The translations under genes and the position numbers were made by a program. Below the pieces are notes generated by a model. The model saw nothing but the letters and a program-made list of their open reading frames with translations, did not search any database and was not told where the DNA came from. From JAFDVJ01 sp964487505 (GTDB lineage: Bacteria > Acidobacteriota > Blastocatellia > Pyrinomonadales > Pyrinomonadaceae), in NCBI GenBank assembly GCA_964487505.1, contig CAZARD010000008.1, positions 1 to 64,000 on the forward strand: a DNA stretch of 64,000 bases. The letters run 5' to 3'. Numbering within the stretch: position 1 is the stretch's first letter; the number at the start of each line of letters is the position of its first letter. This document shows positions 53,268 through 62,443 of the stretch, piece after piece.

Positions 53268-53308
53268 AGCAAGTCGGAACCGCTTGAATTTCGCGGTTCC
53301 GACTTGCT
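53268..53308. terminator. Strong hairpin after the RTX gene
   Basis: A perfect 16-bp stem (53268-53283 with 53293-53308; AGCAAGTCGGAACCGC on the left) and a 9-base loop. It starts 12 bases past the RTX stop. No T-run follows, so it is an atypical terminator or a 3'-end stabilising hairpin. Confidence 0.6.
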
Positions 53309-53403
53309 CCATCGTGGGTTTCGTCATGCAAGCCCCAAACCGCCGGTTCCGAATGTTTTGAGAGCTTGTGTGCGACGTTTGCAGGCGGTACTGACTCGTT
53401 CGA

Positions 53404-53456
53404 TCCCAAAATCCCAAATCGCAAACATCACAAATCCCGAATCACAAATCCCCTAA
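53404..53456. repeat. Degenerate AAATCCC heptamer array
   Basis: ATCCCAAAATCCCAAATCGC, then further CAAATCC and CGAATCA units, with a 7-base period, running into the stop codon of the minus-strand SpoIID gene. The orientation is the same as in the 18023 array, which is also at the 3' end of a minus-strand gene. Confidence 0.7.
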
Positions 53457-55774
53457 TACGCTTTCGTGAGTTCGGAGCCTGTGTAATAGTGCTTGATGAT
53501 CGCGTCGTATTTGACGCCCATCTTGGCGAGGCCGAAGGCGCCGTATTGGCACATTCCGACGCCGTGGCCCCAGCCGCGGCCGGTGATCTGGTACGAGACG
53601 ACGCGGCCGGCCGAGTCGTAGCGTTTGTTGAGGACGAAAAGCTGCTCGCGCAGACGCATCGCCGACCGGATCTTTCCGCCTTTCAGCGTAAAACGACCGT
53701 TCGTCCCGATGATCTCAAGTTCGGTCGCGCGGCGCGAAAACCCCTTTTGCTTGATGTTCAGATCGAGCAGCGAACCGATGCCGCGGACGTATCGCGAGAG
53801 CCGCGACTGGAGCGCCGCCGGCGATAGGGTAACGTTCCAGACCGAGAAAGGCGACATCTTCTCGGCGACCGTCGGCTCGTCCGACGGCTTGACCTCGAGG
53901 TAAATGATCTCGCCCGCCGCGTTTGTCTGATATGCGACCTGCTCGCCGCCGATCAGCGCGACCTCCCTGACCTGGAACAACTGCCCGCCGAACTGCCGGA
54001 AAAGAAAGACGTTCGGACTGACGTTTATTGGTTTTTCGGACCTGCCGCTTTTGAGGATCAATTTTCCGTCCGCGCTCGGGCGGGCCTCGCCCGTTTGCAG
54101 CGCCGGGATCCATTTCTTCTTGACGTAAAGATTCTCTATCAAACGAAGAAGATGCGCGCGCGACATCGCCCGGTGCGGATGGAACGCGCCGTCGGGATAC
54201 AGAGTCAGCCAACCGTCGCGGAACATCATCGCGATGTTCGCGCGCTTGTCCTTGTCGACATCGGCGGCATCGCTGAACGAAAGCTGGTAGTTGATGTCCG
54301 ACTCGCTCATCAGCATATCGTTCTGCTCGGGGCTCGACATCAGTCTCGCCAGCAGATCGCCGAACTCGATCGCGTGAACATAATCCTCCGAAAACGGCGG
54401 ATAAGGCTTGCCGAGCCTGAGAGCGATCTGGTTGATCCAGCTTTGAAGCTCGGTTGATGTCGGCTGCTGGTCGAACCATTCGTCCGTGAAGCGGTTCGTC
54501 TGGATGATGAATCCGTTGACGGCCATCTGCGAAGTCAGGCGGACGAGATCGATGCGGTCCGCGCTTTCGACGCGCGGCAGTTCACGGGACGAGCGGATCA
54601 GGAACGGATCGAAGTACTTTCTTCCTTCAAGCGAACACTCGACGCCGCGGAGATACGGCTCATTGAATTCGAAGATATTCTCGGAATTCTCGGTCCTTCC
54701 GCCGCAAGTCGATGTGTATAGGGCGTTTATCGGCTTTCCTTTATAAGTTCCGACGATCCCGCGGGTCTGGTTGACCGCCATCGTCCCCATCGAGGTCTCA
54801 GCCGAAACGCCGCCGTAGACCTGCGACCAGACGGTCGGCAAAAGATCGAAGCCCTGCGACGAATAATATCCGAGGTTCGCGATCGCATATGTCCGCGCCG
54901 CGACGGCCTGCGCCTTCTGCGCCTCCAGCGCGGGCAGCCCGAGTTCTTTCGGGACGACGCCGAGCAGATAATCCTCGATCGGCACTTCGTTGACGACGGT
55001 CAGACTGCCTCGCGAGTTGACGAAAACCTCGATCCGGCCGCGATACGCCTTGCCGTTGTAACGGACCGGAACCGCCCGCCGGTTTAGCGATCCGAAGGCG
55101 ATCGGTTTGAACGACGAGAACTTCGAAAGCTCGGTCGCGCCGGAAACGATGATCTCCTTGACGTTTGGATCGATCGGCGCGTCCGCGGTTCGCTGATTGG
55201 ACGCTGTCGGCCGGATCAGGCTTCTGATCTCGGATTTCGGGTTCGGATTGTTGCGGAGCTGCTCGGACAGGGCGACCGCCTCTTCGGCGGGCTGCGTCTT
55301 CTTTTCGGTCACGATGACGACGTCCTCGAAACCCTTCTCGGCGAGATCGGACTTGTACTGGTTGGCGTCCTCGATCGTATCCTTCGTTTCGCCGACCTGG
55401 ACGCGCCATTTGTTCGTCACGGGATCGAGCGATGCAATCGCTTTCTCGCCGGCATCGCGGACCTCTTTCGCGATGTCGTCGGCATCGGCCTGGGATTCGA
55501 GGTTCTGGATCTCGAAACGATAGAATTCGATCACCGGCGGCCGGTATGCGCGCGGTGCGACGGTGACGCGGTTGACGGCCAGTATCTTGTCAGGCTCGTT
55601 CGCGGAGGCCGAGACCAGCGTCGCATCCGAGGTCGTGATGGTCGCGCTGCCGGCATTGGTCGAAAGCCCGATGCGGACGGTCGGTTCGGCGGCAAACGAC
55701 AGGTAACTGTTCGCGGTGACGTTGCTTGTCGCCAGAACGATGGCGGTCATAACGAAGAGAACTCGAAAGCACAT
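53453..55774 (-). CDS. SpoIID/LytB domain protein with SPOR-like region
   Basis: 773 residues from the ATG at 55774, which opens a signal peptide (VLFVMTAIVLATSNVTA). A SPOR-like segment lies at about 80-160 (FYRFEIQNLESQADADDIAKEV ... WRVQVGETKDTIEDANQYKSDLAEKGFEDVVIV). The SpoIID domain begins near residue 245 (YRGRIEVFVNSRGSLTVVNEVPIEDYLLGVVPKE) with AVAARTYAI and TSTCGGRTENSENIF, and closes with GRGWGHGVGMCQYGA near the C-terminus. SpoIID is a lytic transglycosylase acting on peptidoglycan stripped of stem peptides; SPOR binds the same denuded glycans. A roughly 200-residue insertion (about 430-620) splits the domain. Periplasmic. Confidence 0.9.
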   Translation of the reverse strand: MCFRVLFVMTAIVLATSNVTANSYLSFAAEPTVRIGLSTNAGSATITTSDATLVSASANEPDKILAVNRVTVAPRAYRPPVIEFYRFEIQNLESQADADDIAKEVRDAGEKAIASLDPVTNKWRVQVGETKDTIEDANQYKSDLAEKGFEDVVIVTEKKTQPAEEAVALSEQLRNNPNPKSEIRSLIRPTASNQRTADAPIDPNVKEIIVSGATELSKFSSFKPIAFGSLNRRAVPVRYNGKAYRGRIEVFVNSRGSLTVVNEVPIEDYLLGVVPKELGLPALEAQKAQAVAARTYAIANLGYYSSQGFDLLPTVWSQVYGGVSAETSMGTMAVNQTRGIVGTYKGKPINALYTSTCGGRTENSENIFEFNEPYLRGVECSLEGRKYFDPFLIRSSRELPRVESADRIDLVRLTSQMAVNGFIIQTNRFTDEWFDQQPTSTELQSWINQIALRLGKPYPPFSEDYVHAIEFGDLLARLMSSPEQNDMLMSESDINYQLSFSDAADVDKDKRANIAMMFRDGWLTLYPDGAFHPHRAMSRAHLLRLIENLYVKKKWIPALQTGEARPSADGKLILKSGRSEKPINVSPNVFLFRQFGGQLFQVREVALIGGEQVAYQTNAAGEIIYLEVKPSDEPTVAEKMSPFSVWNVTLSPAALQSRLSRYVRGIGSLLDLNIKQKGFSRRATELEIIGTNGRFTLKGGKIRSAMRLREQLFVLNKRYDSAGRVVSYQITGRGWGHGVGMCQYGAFGLAKMGVKYDAIIKHYYTGSELTKAY

Positions 55775-55954
55775 CCCTTTATCATAGTTTCTGCGGGGCC
55801 GTTTGTTCAATTTGACGCGACGAAGAAACCGGCCGCCGCTTTCACGCAAACTGCGAGAGTTCCGCGTTTACGCAATCCGTAATAGTTGCGCGTGCACGCG
55901 TGACCGCAAGTCGACGATGGAGCGCACTGACAGGAGCAAATGACTGGAGCTAGA

Positions 55955-56087
55955 CCGACTGGAGCGCAAGCGTCCCGCTTGCAACGGCGAGAAACGCCGT
56001 GATGTCCCCGCCGAAGAAGGTTCATTCTTCCCCGGAAGCGGTTCGCGCTTCGCGCTCCAGCAAGCGGGACGCTTGCGCTCCAGTCGG
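55955..56087. repeat. 28-bp perfect inverted repeat element
   Basis: 55955-55982 (CCGACTGGAGCGCAAGCGTC...) and 56060-56087 are exact reverse complements separated by 77 bases. It lies between the divergently read SpoIID start and the M14 peptidase stop, in a 319-base gap without genes. It resembles a non-autonomous REP/MITE-type element. Confidence 0.85.
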
Positions 56088-56093
56088 CTTGAT

Positions 56094-58490
56094 CTATCTC
56101 ATCTCCAAAGCGTTGAAAACAAAAGGAAACGTCGCGTAGGTCTGGCCGCGGTGCTGGGGGCGGAACGCGAAAAGGACGATGCGGCCTTTTCCGAACGCGG
56201 TCTCGGCGAGCGCCGTCTTCCCGTTGATGAGTTTCTCGCCGAGCATCCATCCGGACAGCAGCGCGTCTTTTTCGGCGTATTTCGCGACCGACGCGACCGT
56301 CTTCGGATCGGTGATCTCGAAAGCCGAACTCGTGATGAAGTAGGCGGCGGATTCCGACGCGATCCCGCGCGCGAGCCTCGCCCGGCGGTCGACCGTGAGC
56401 CTCACGATCGAGCCGGGATTGTAAAATTCGTTTCGTTTCAAACCGCTGACCGCGTTCTTCATCGGCAGTCCGAAGCGTTTGATGACGAGTTCGCAGCTGT
56501 CGTCGAAACAGACGAGCGTTCCGCCGTTCTCGACGAAGCGTTTCAGGCTCGCGACGCCTTCCTCGCCGATCCCGCCGGCGATCTCGGCCGGATAGCGCTC
56601 GGCGCTCAGCCCGCGGACGATGGTGTTCTCGCTGTCGGCCGGCAGCACGATCGTATCGTACGGAAGGTCTCCGGCGCGCATTTCCTTGTCGGTTAACGAA
56701 CGGTACGCGATCCCGTGATTATCGAAGACAAGCCGCGTCCAGCCCTCGTCCATCGAGCCGGCGGCGCCCTTGTAGAGCCCGATGCGGGGCGCCGTCCGCA
56801 GCGGGTTCGGAATCTTGGCGAACGGTTCGCCCGCCGGCGAGAGATTGAGAACGGCACGCGCCTGGTCGATGTTCGAGAGTTTCCGGAGCTTGGGCCTCAA
56901 TTTTTCGGGATCGCGCGTACTCCAGATCTCGTGCGTCTCGACGCCCATCTGAAGAGGCAGCGTCCAGCCCGCGACGTCGTAGGGCGGCTCGGCCTCGCCG
57001 TTGGCGCCGATCCGGTTCGGATAGACCTGCTTTTCGAACAGGCTGAGGATGTTGTTCTTCTGCGCCTGATTGACATATACGAGGAAAGATCCGAGCGGAT
57101 GCTCGTGAAAATCGTCGCGATTCGCCCGGTCCATCGAGAACCAACCTTCTTCCGTCATCAGATGCACTTCGATGCCCTGCCACATCAGGATCTCGACGAA
57201 CCGCGCCACCGAATGCGCGTTCGGCTGCCCGGCCGGGATCAGGAACGCCTGCGGCTCGTCGTCGTCGGGAACGAGGTTCGCGCGGCCGAGATCGTGGAAA
57301 TTGCGCAGATAGCGATCGCGGAACTTCGCCGCCATTTCGAGCACCGAACGCGACGCGATCATTTCCATCCTCGCGATGTCCGCCGGACGCCAAACGCCGC
57401 CGGGCCAGGCCTCGGGGAAATTGGTCGCCGTTTCGAGCGCCGAACGCATCCCTCGCGTCGAACTGCGCTGCAGTTGTTCGCGCGAGATCGTCGCCGGCGT
57501 CATCAGGTTCGCGCTTGCGGCCTCCGACAAGATGCCGATGGAATTATGAAAGTACGGCGCAGACCGGAATCCGCCGTGCCACCAAGTGTCGTAAGTCGCG
57601 TTTGTCGAAACCCCGGACATTCCCGCGGCCTGGATGTCGGCGGCCATTTTGTAGCCGATCGTCCCGAGATCGCGCAGGATCAGCGGCGAGATACGCGGGT
57701 TCGGCGGATCGAAGAACGGCGGAAGGGTCATCCGCGATCCTGACTGGCCCTGCTGGTGAATGTCATAGACGATCTGCGGAAACCATTCCTGCCAGAAGAG
57801 CTTCGTGATGTTCTGCGTCTCGCGCAGATTGAGCATGAACCAGTCGCGATTGTTGTCGTGGCCGGCGTAATGATGGTAAAGCTCGGGCGGGTTGGTGCCC
57901 TCGAATTGTGTCCCGAGCGTATTCCGGTACCAGTCGGCGACGATGTCGATCCCGTCCGGGTTCGGCGACGGGATCAGGATGAGCACCGTGTTCTTCAGGA
58001 TCTCCAGTGTTCCCGCATCGTTCGCGCTCGCCAGCTGATGGGCGAGATTCATCGACATCTGGGAGGCAACGATCTCGGTCGAATGGATCGAGCACGAGAT
58101 GGCGACGACGGTCTTGCCCTGTTTGATCAGCGATTCAAGTTCCGCCGCGTTGCGGATCGAGGCCGGGTCGGCGAGTTTCGCGCTGATCCGCCGGATCTTC
58201 TCGAGATTCTTGATGTTCTCGGGCGACGAAATGAAGGCGACGAACTGGCTGCGCCCGAGAGTCGATTTTCCGATCTCCCGGACCGCGACCCTCGCCGAGG
58301 CCTTGTCGAGCGCCGCGAAATAGCTCGAGATCTGCTTCCAGTCGGCGATCGTCCGGTCGTCCGTCGGATTGAATCCGAGGAACGAGACCGGCGTCGGCAC
58401 GGTTTGCGCATACGCGCCGGCGGCAAGCAAAAGAACGATGATGGTTTTGGAAATCGCGGCTATCGTTATAGATTTATGACTATTGATCAT
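56094..58490 (-). CDS. Exported M14 zinc carboxypeptidase
   Basis: 798 residues from the ATG at 58490, which opens a signal peptide (ISKTIIVLLLAAGAYAQ). The M14 domain occupies about 40-400. Zinc ligands are His136 and Glu139 (SCSIHSTEI) and His245 (VYDIHQQG). The substrate-binding Asn-Arg is in GHDNNRDWFM, and the catalytic Glu is probably in GILSEAAS. The C-terminal half includes a class I glutamine-amidotransferase-like segment without catalytic residues (VLPADSENTIVRGL, GGTLVCFDDSCELVI). It removes C-terminal residues from peptides in the periplasm or outside. Its start codon overlaps that of the divergent plsC gene. Confidence 0.9.
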   Translation of the reverse strand: MINSHKSITIAAISKTIIVLLLAAGAYAQTVPTPVSFLGFNPTDDRTIADWKQISSYFAALDKASARVAVREIGKSTLGRSQFVAFISSPENIKNLEKIRRISAKLADPASIRNAAELESLIKQGKTVVAISCSIHSTEIVASQMSMNLAHQLASANDAGTLEILKNTVLILIPSPNPDGIDIVADWYRNTLGTQFEGTNPPELYHHYAGHDNNRDWFMLNLRETQNITKLFWQEWFPQIVYDIHQQGQSGSRMTLPPFFDPPNPRISPLILRDLGTIGYKMAADIQAAGMSGVSTNATYDTWWHGGFRSAPYFHNSIGILSEAASANLMTPATISREQLQRSSTRGMRSALETATNFPEAWPGGVWRPADIARMEMIASRSVLEMAAKFRDRYLRNFHDLGRANLVPDDDEPQAFLIPAGQPNAHSVARFVEILMWQGIEVHLMTEEGWFSMDRANRDDFHEHPLGSFLVYVNQAQKNNILSLFEKQVYPNRIGANGEAEPPYDVAGWTLPLQMGVETHEIWSTRDPEKLRPKLRKLSNIDQARAVLNLSPAGEPFAKIPNPLRTAPRIGLYKGAAGSMDEGWTRLVFDNHGIAYRSLTDKEMRAGDLPYDTIVLPADSENTIVRGLSAERYPAEIAGGIGEEGVASLKRFVENGGTLVCFDDSCELVIKRFGLPMKNAVSGLKRNEFYNPGSIVRLTVDRRARLARGIASESAAYFITSSAFEITDPKTVASVAKYAEKDALLSGWMLGEKLINGKTALAETAFGKGRIVLFAFRPQHRGQTYATFPFVFNALEMR

Positions 58491-59331
58491 GCAAGACCTT
58501 GTCCTCGAAGCAATTGAGCAAAACAAGAAACTGACCTTTCCCGTCAGTGAGTCTAACAAATCTAGGGTTCTCGGAAAACTCAGATACTGGTGGGGCTGGA
58601 CCGTGGCGGGGACGCTTCTTTTGTTCGTCGCGCTCCCGCTGATGATCTTTCTGCGCATCATCAACCGCAAGCTTTGGCTCTATCCCTGGTGCTTTTGGGG
58701 CGCGAGGATGTGGCTCGGCGCTTGCGGCGCCAAGGTCAGGGCCGTCGGGACAGAGAATCTCGATCCCGAAACGAACTACGTTTTCGTGTCGAACCACCGG
58801 AGCTATCTGGATACCGCGGCGTTGTTCGCATTCACCGGGCGGCGGCTCGGGCTGGTCGGCAAGAAGGAGTTGCTGAAAGTACCGATCCTCGGCGTCGGGA
58901 TGCAGTACGTGAACATCATCGCCATCGACCGGCGAAATCCGGAAAAAGCGATGCAATCGATGCGAAAGGCCAAGGAGGTGCTCGAAAACGGTTATTCGTT
59001 CGGGGTCTTCGCGGAAGGCACGCGCGCGATGCCAGGAGAACTGCTGCCATTCAAAAAGGGCGCGTTCCACCTCGCGATGCAGACCGAAGCCCCGATTGTC
59101 CCGGTCGCCATACGCCATACGGACGAAATGATGGGAAAGCGGACCGGCGTTGCCTTCGCGGGCACGATCGAACTCGTGCTGTTGCCGCCGATCGAAACCA
59201 AGGGACTTTCGATCGAAACCGACCTGATGCCGTTGCTCCTGAAGACGCGGGGCGCGATCGCCCGGGCCCTCGGCGAGCCGGGCGAGTCGGAACCGGGAGC
59301 GTTAGAGGCTGTGTCAATGGCCGTCCGTTGA
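58489..59331 (+). CDS. plsC: 1-acyl-sn-glycerol-3-phosphate acyltransferase
   Basis: 280 residues from the ATG at 58489. A hydrophobic N-terminal hairpin (WWGWTVAGTLLLFVALPLMIFL) anchors it in the membrane. The acyltransferase motifs follow: FVSNHRSYLDTAAL (H-x4-D), VFAEGTRAMPGELLPFKKG and APIVPVAIRHTDE. It adds the second acyl chain to make phosphatidic acid. The start overlaps the ATG of the opposite-strand peptidase by two bases, and no ribosome site is visible, so leaderless translation or a different start is possible. The last ten codons run into one arm of an inverted-repeat element. Confidence 0.9.
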   Translation: MQDLVLEAIEQNKKLTFPVSESNKSRVLGKLRYWWGWTVAGTLLLFVALPLMIFLRIINRKLWLYPWCFWGARMWLGACGAKVRAVGTENLDPETNYVFVSNHRSYLDTAALFAFTGRRLGLVGKKELLKVPILGVGMQYVNIIAIDRRNPEKAMQSMRKAKEVLENGYSFGVFAEGTRAMPGELLPFKKGAFHLAMQTEAPIVPVAIRHTDEMMGKRTGVAFAGTIELVLLPPIETKGLSIETDLMPLLLKTRGAIARALGEPGESEPGALEAVSMAVR

Positions 59332-59411
59332 TCTACCGGCGATCGTTCAGGGCTGGGCTCCTGCCCAGCCGTCGAACGACTGCACGCAATCATTCGGGTT
59401 GACACAGCCTC
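59305..59411. repeat. MITE-like element with 13-bp terminal inverted repeats
   Basis: GAGGCTGTGTCAA (59305-59317) and TTGACACAGCCTC (59399-59411) are perfect inverted ends of a 107-base unit. Its interior holds a perfect hairpin GGCTGGGC-TCCT-GCCCAGCC (59351-59370). The left end overlaps the plsC 3' end. The rest of the gap up to 59624 shows no gene. Confidence 0.65.
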
Positions 59412-59624
59412 GGTAGCGACCGGCAAACACGAATCGTGACGACCTGCCGGCTTTGTGAATGCGCGACGCCTATAGTCCGGTCGCTCTTGGATTCCGGACC
59501 GGCATCTTGCTGACGGACTTCGTCTTTCCGCGGGCATACATTAGACTAGACAAAGGTCACCGACTCACGACCCAGACCGAATGGGCGGACAGGATTCAAT
59601 TTATATTCAATCCCCGGAGCGCGT

Positions 59625-61079
59625 ATGTCACGGATCATCAGGAAAATTGATCGCGCGGTCGTAGAAAAAACCGCCGCAAGATGCAAGGCAAAGGGAATCA
59701 CTATCCCGACGTTCGGTCAAATGCGTGACCCCGAAACGGTTCCGCAATCGATCAGATCCCGACTGCCCGCGGTCGGTCTGTGGGATATCGATCCGCTGAA
59801 CCTCTACCGAATCTCCTGGAAGAACGACATCGGAACAGGCTTGTTCGGCGGGGTCAATTTCATCGAGATACCGCGTGAGATGACCGGCGTGAAAGCAAGG
59901 ATCGTCGGTCTCATAGGCAAGTACTTTCCGACCGGCGCGCACAAGGTCGGCGCCGCCTTTGGTTGCCTCGTGCCAAGATTGGTCAGCGGGGAATTCGACC
60001 CTGAGAAGCACAAGGCCGTCTGGCCGTCGACGGGAAACTACTGCCGCGGAGGGGCCTTCGACTGCCGTTTGCTTGGCTGCACGCCGATCGCGATCCTGCC
60101 CGAAGGGATGTCGAAAGAGAGGTTCGAGTGGCTGAAGGAGATCGGATCGGAAGTGATCGCGACCCCGGGCACCGAGTCGAACGTGAAGGAGATCTATGAC
60201 AAGTGCTGGGAATTGAAAAAGGACCCGCTGAACATCGTCTTCAACCAATTCGAAGAGTTCGGAAATCCGATCTGGCATTACAACGTCACCGGCCCGGCCC
60301 TCGAAGAAGCCTTCAGGGCGCTGAAGATCGAAAGCGGCAACGCCGCGGCCTACGTTTCCGCCACGGGATCGGCGGGAACCATCGCGGCGGGCGATTATCT
60401 GAAGACCGCGTTCCCGAACCTGAAGATCGTCGCGAGCGAGGCCCAGCAGTGCCCGACCTTGTTCATCAACGGATTCGGCGAGCACCGGATCGAAGGGATC
60501 GGCGACAAGCACGTGCCGTGGGTCCACAATGTGCGCAATACCGATGCCGTGGCCGCGATCGACGACGAAGACTGCATGCGTGCGCTGAGATTGTTCAACG
60601 AACCCGAAGGAATCGAGTTCCTGAAGAGTCTTGGGGTCGGCGAACGCGCGGTCGGGGAACTGGAACTGCTCGGAATCTCGGGGATCGGCAATCTCCTGGC
60701 GGCGATCAAGACCGCGAAGTACTTCGAACTGGCCGAAAATGACGTCATCCTGACGATATTCACCGATTCGGTCGAACTTTACAGGTCGCGTCTCGATGAA
60801 CTGACGCAGGAATGCGGCGACTATTCGACGATCCAGGCGGCGATGGACTATTCGGGGCCGCTTTCGCACCAGCGAACGGATTATTTCAAGGAACTTTCAT
60901 ATTACGACAAAAAGGCGATACATAATCTCAAGTACTTCACGTGGGTCGAGCAGCAGGGAAGATCGTCGAAGGAACTGAACGAACAGTGGGATCCCGGATA
61001 CTGGAGATCTATTTTCGAGGAAGAAGTGGTAATGTTTGACGAATTGATCGAGGAATTCAATCAACTTGCAACAGCATAA
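59625..61079 (+). CDS. Fold-type II PLP-dependent enzyme of unknown substrate
   Basis: 484 residues. The PLP lysine is Lys107 in FPTGAHKVGAAFG, similar to the tryptophan-synthase-beta TGAHK loop. A glycine-rich phosphate cup appears as YVSATGSAGTIAAGDYL (about 245). VWPSTGNYCRGGAFDCRLLGC contacts the substrate carboxylate in such enzymes. Members perform beta-elimination or replacement on amino acids. It starts a four-gene run with a YgeY-type hydrolase, carbamate kinase and a carbamoyltransferase-like protein, so it occupies the slot held in E. coli by the diaminopropionate ammonia-lyase YgeX, but its sequence looks different from that family. Confidence 0.82.
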   Translation: MSRIIRKIDRAVVEKTAARCKAKGITIPTFGQMRDPETVPQSIRSRLPAVGLWDIDPLNLYRISWKNDIGTGLFGGVNFIEIPREMTGVKARIVGLIGKYFPTGAHKVGAAFGCLVPRLVSGEFDPEKHKAVWPSTGNYCRGGAFDCRLLGCTPIAILPEGMSKERFEWLKEIGSEVIATPGTESNVKEIYDKCWELKKDPLNIVFNQFEEFGNPIWHYNVTGPALEEAFRALKIESGNAAAYVSATGSAGTIAAGDYLKTAFPNLKIVASEAQQCPTLFINGFGEHRIEGIGDKHVPWVHNVRNTDAVAAIDDEDCMRALRLFNEPEGIEFLKSLGVGERAVGELELLGISGIGNLLAAIKTAKYFELAENDVILTIFTDSVELYRSRLDELTQECGDYSTIQAAMDYSGPLSHQRTDYFKELSYYDKKAIHNLKYFTWVEQQGRSSKELNEQWDPGYWRSIFEEEVVMFDELIEEFNQLATA

Positions 61080-61083
61080 GAAT

Positions 61084-62298
61084 ATGAACGTGGCGTTTGG
61101 CGAAATACTTGAGGAAGCAAAAAAGAACGAGCGGCAGGTTGCCGGGTTTCTCCGCGACCTGATCGCGATAAGATCGTTGAGTTCGGAAGAGGGCGACGTG
61201 ATCGAGCGTATCCGCGAAGAGATGGAAAGATGCGGTTATGACGAGATCATCATCGACGGAATGGGAAACATAATCGGGAGGATCGGCCACGGTAAGCACG
61301 TGATCGCGATGGATGCCCACGTCGACACGGTCGATGTCGGCAATCCCGCCAACTGGACGGTCGATCCGTTCGAGGGCGACGAACGTGACGGCATCATCTA
61401 CGGCCGCGGCGCCTGCGATATGAAGGGCCCGCTCGCCTCGATCGTCTACGGCGGCAAGATCATCAAGGACCTCGGCCTCGAGGACGACTACACCCTTTAT
61501 GTGGTGGGCAGCGTCCAGGAAGAGGACTGCGACGGGCTGTGCTGGCAGTACATCATCAACGAAGACAAGATCGTTCCCGATGTCGTGGTCATTTCAGAGG
61601 CGACGAACTTGGCTGTCTTCAGGGGACACCGCGGTCGTATGGAGATCGAGGTCCGAACGCACGGAATCTCGTGCCACGGATCGGCACCCGAGAGAGGCGT
61701 GAACGCAGTTTACAAGATGGCCCCGATCATCGAGGACATCGAAAAGCTGAACGATAGATTGAGCGGCGAGCCGTTCCTCGGAAAGGGGACCGTGACCATT
61801 TCCGCGATCCGCTCGACGTCGCCGTCGTTGTGCGCCGTTGCCGATTCGAGCACGATTCACCTTGACCGCAGGCTCGCGGCGACCGATACGCTCGAATCGG
61901 CGGTGAAAGAGATCGAGGATCTGCCGAGCGTCAAAAAGGCCGAGGCCGAGGTCGTGGTTCTCGACTACGAGGTGCCAAGCTGGAAGGGGTTGACGTATCC
62001 GACAAAGAAGTTCTTCCCGACCTGGCTCTTGCCCGAGGACCATCCCGTATTGAGCACGGGGATCGAGGCCTTTGAAGGTCTTTTCGGCGAAGCTCCCGTC
62101 GTCGGCCGATGGGTCTTCAGCACGAACGGCGTCGCGGTGATGGGAATGCACGGGATTCCGTGCATCGGATTCGGTCCCGGCGAGGAACAATACGCGCATA
62201 TGGCGACCGAACATATTCCGGTCGATCATCTGGTGAAGGCCGCGGCGTGGTACGCGGCGTTTCCGCTCGTTTACGTTCGAGAGCAGGAAGGACGATAG
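61084..62298 (+). CDS. ygeY: YgeY-type M20 family hydrolase
   Basis: 404 residues from the ATG at 61084, 4 bases after the PLP enzyme stop. M20 metal ligands are visible: His and Asp in VIAMDAHVDTVD, Asp in YGRGACDMKGPLAS, the Glu-Glu pair in SVQEEDCDG, and His in a late GEEQYAHMATEHI. VISEATNLAVFRGHRGRMEIEV and SWKGLTYPTKKFFPTWLLPEDHPVL are characteristic of the YgeY subgroup linked to purine/ureide catabolism in enterobacteria. It probably cleaves a small amide or carbamoyl compound with two metal ions in the cytoplasm. Confidence 0.88.
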   Translation: MNVAFGEILEEAKKNERQVAGFLRDLIAIRSLSSEEGDVIERIREEMERCGYDEIIIDGMGNIIGRIGHGKHVIAMDAHVDTVDVGNPANWTVDPFEGDERDGIIYGRGACDMKGPLASIVYGGKIIKDLGLEDDYTLYVVGSVQEEDCDGLCWQYIINEDKIVPDVVVISEATNLAVFRGHRGRMEIEVRTHGISCHGSAPERGVNAVYKMAPIIEDIEKLNDRLSGEPFLGKGTVTISAIRSTSPSLCAVADSSTIHLDRRLAATDTLESAVKEIEDLPSVKKAEAEVVVLDYEVPSWKGLTYPTKKFFPTWLLPEDHPVLSTGIEAFEGLFGEAPVVGRWVFSTNGVAVMGMHGIPCIGFGPGEEQYAHMATEHIPVDHLVKAAAWYAAFPLVYVREQEGR

Positions 62299-62443
62299 TT
62301 TACGTTTTTTTTCGCCTCGGACCGTTTGCCCTTCCCGCCCCCCGGAAGATCGGCCGGCCCGCGAGATCGCTTTCCGGCGCTCCGGATCGGCAGTCGTGAT
62401 CTCAAAACGGTCCGATGCGGGCAATAGCGAGCGCTGAATTGCT

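Noticed and set aside
53268..53308. Riboswitch or small RNA at the strong hairpin
   Set aside because: A single perfect stem with a short loop directly after a stop codon is better explained as an mRNA 3'-end hairpin; no other conserved structure is visible.
59490..59624. Sigma-54 promoter before the PLP enzyme (GGCATCTTGC)
   Set aside because: The GG to GC spacing is wrong (6 or 11 bases instead of 10), unlike the two exact sites in the formate dehydrogenase cluster.
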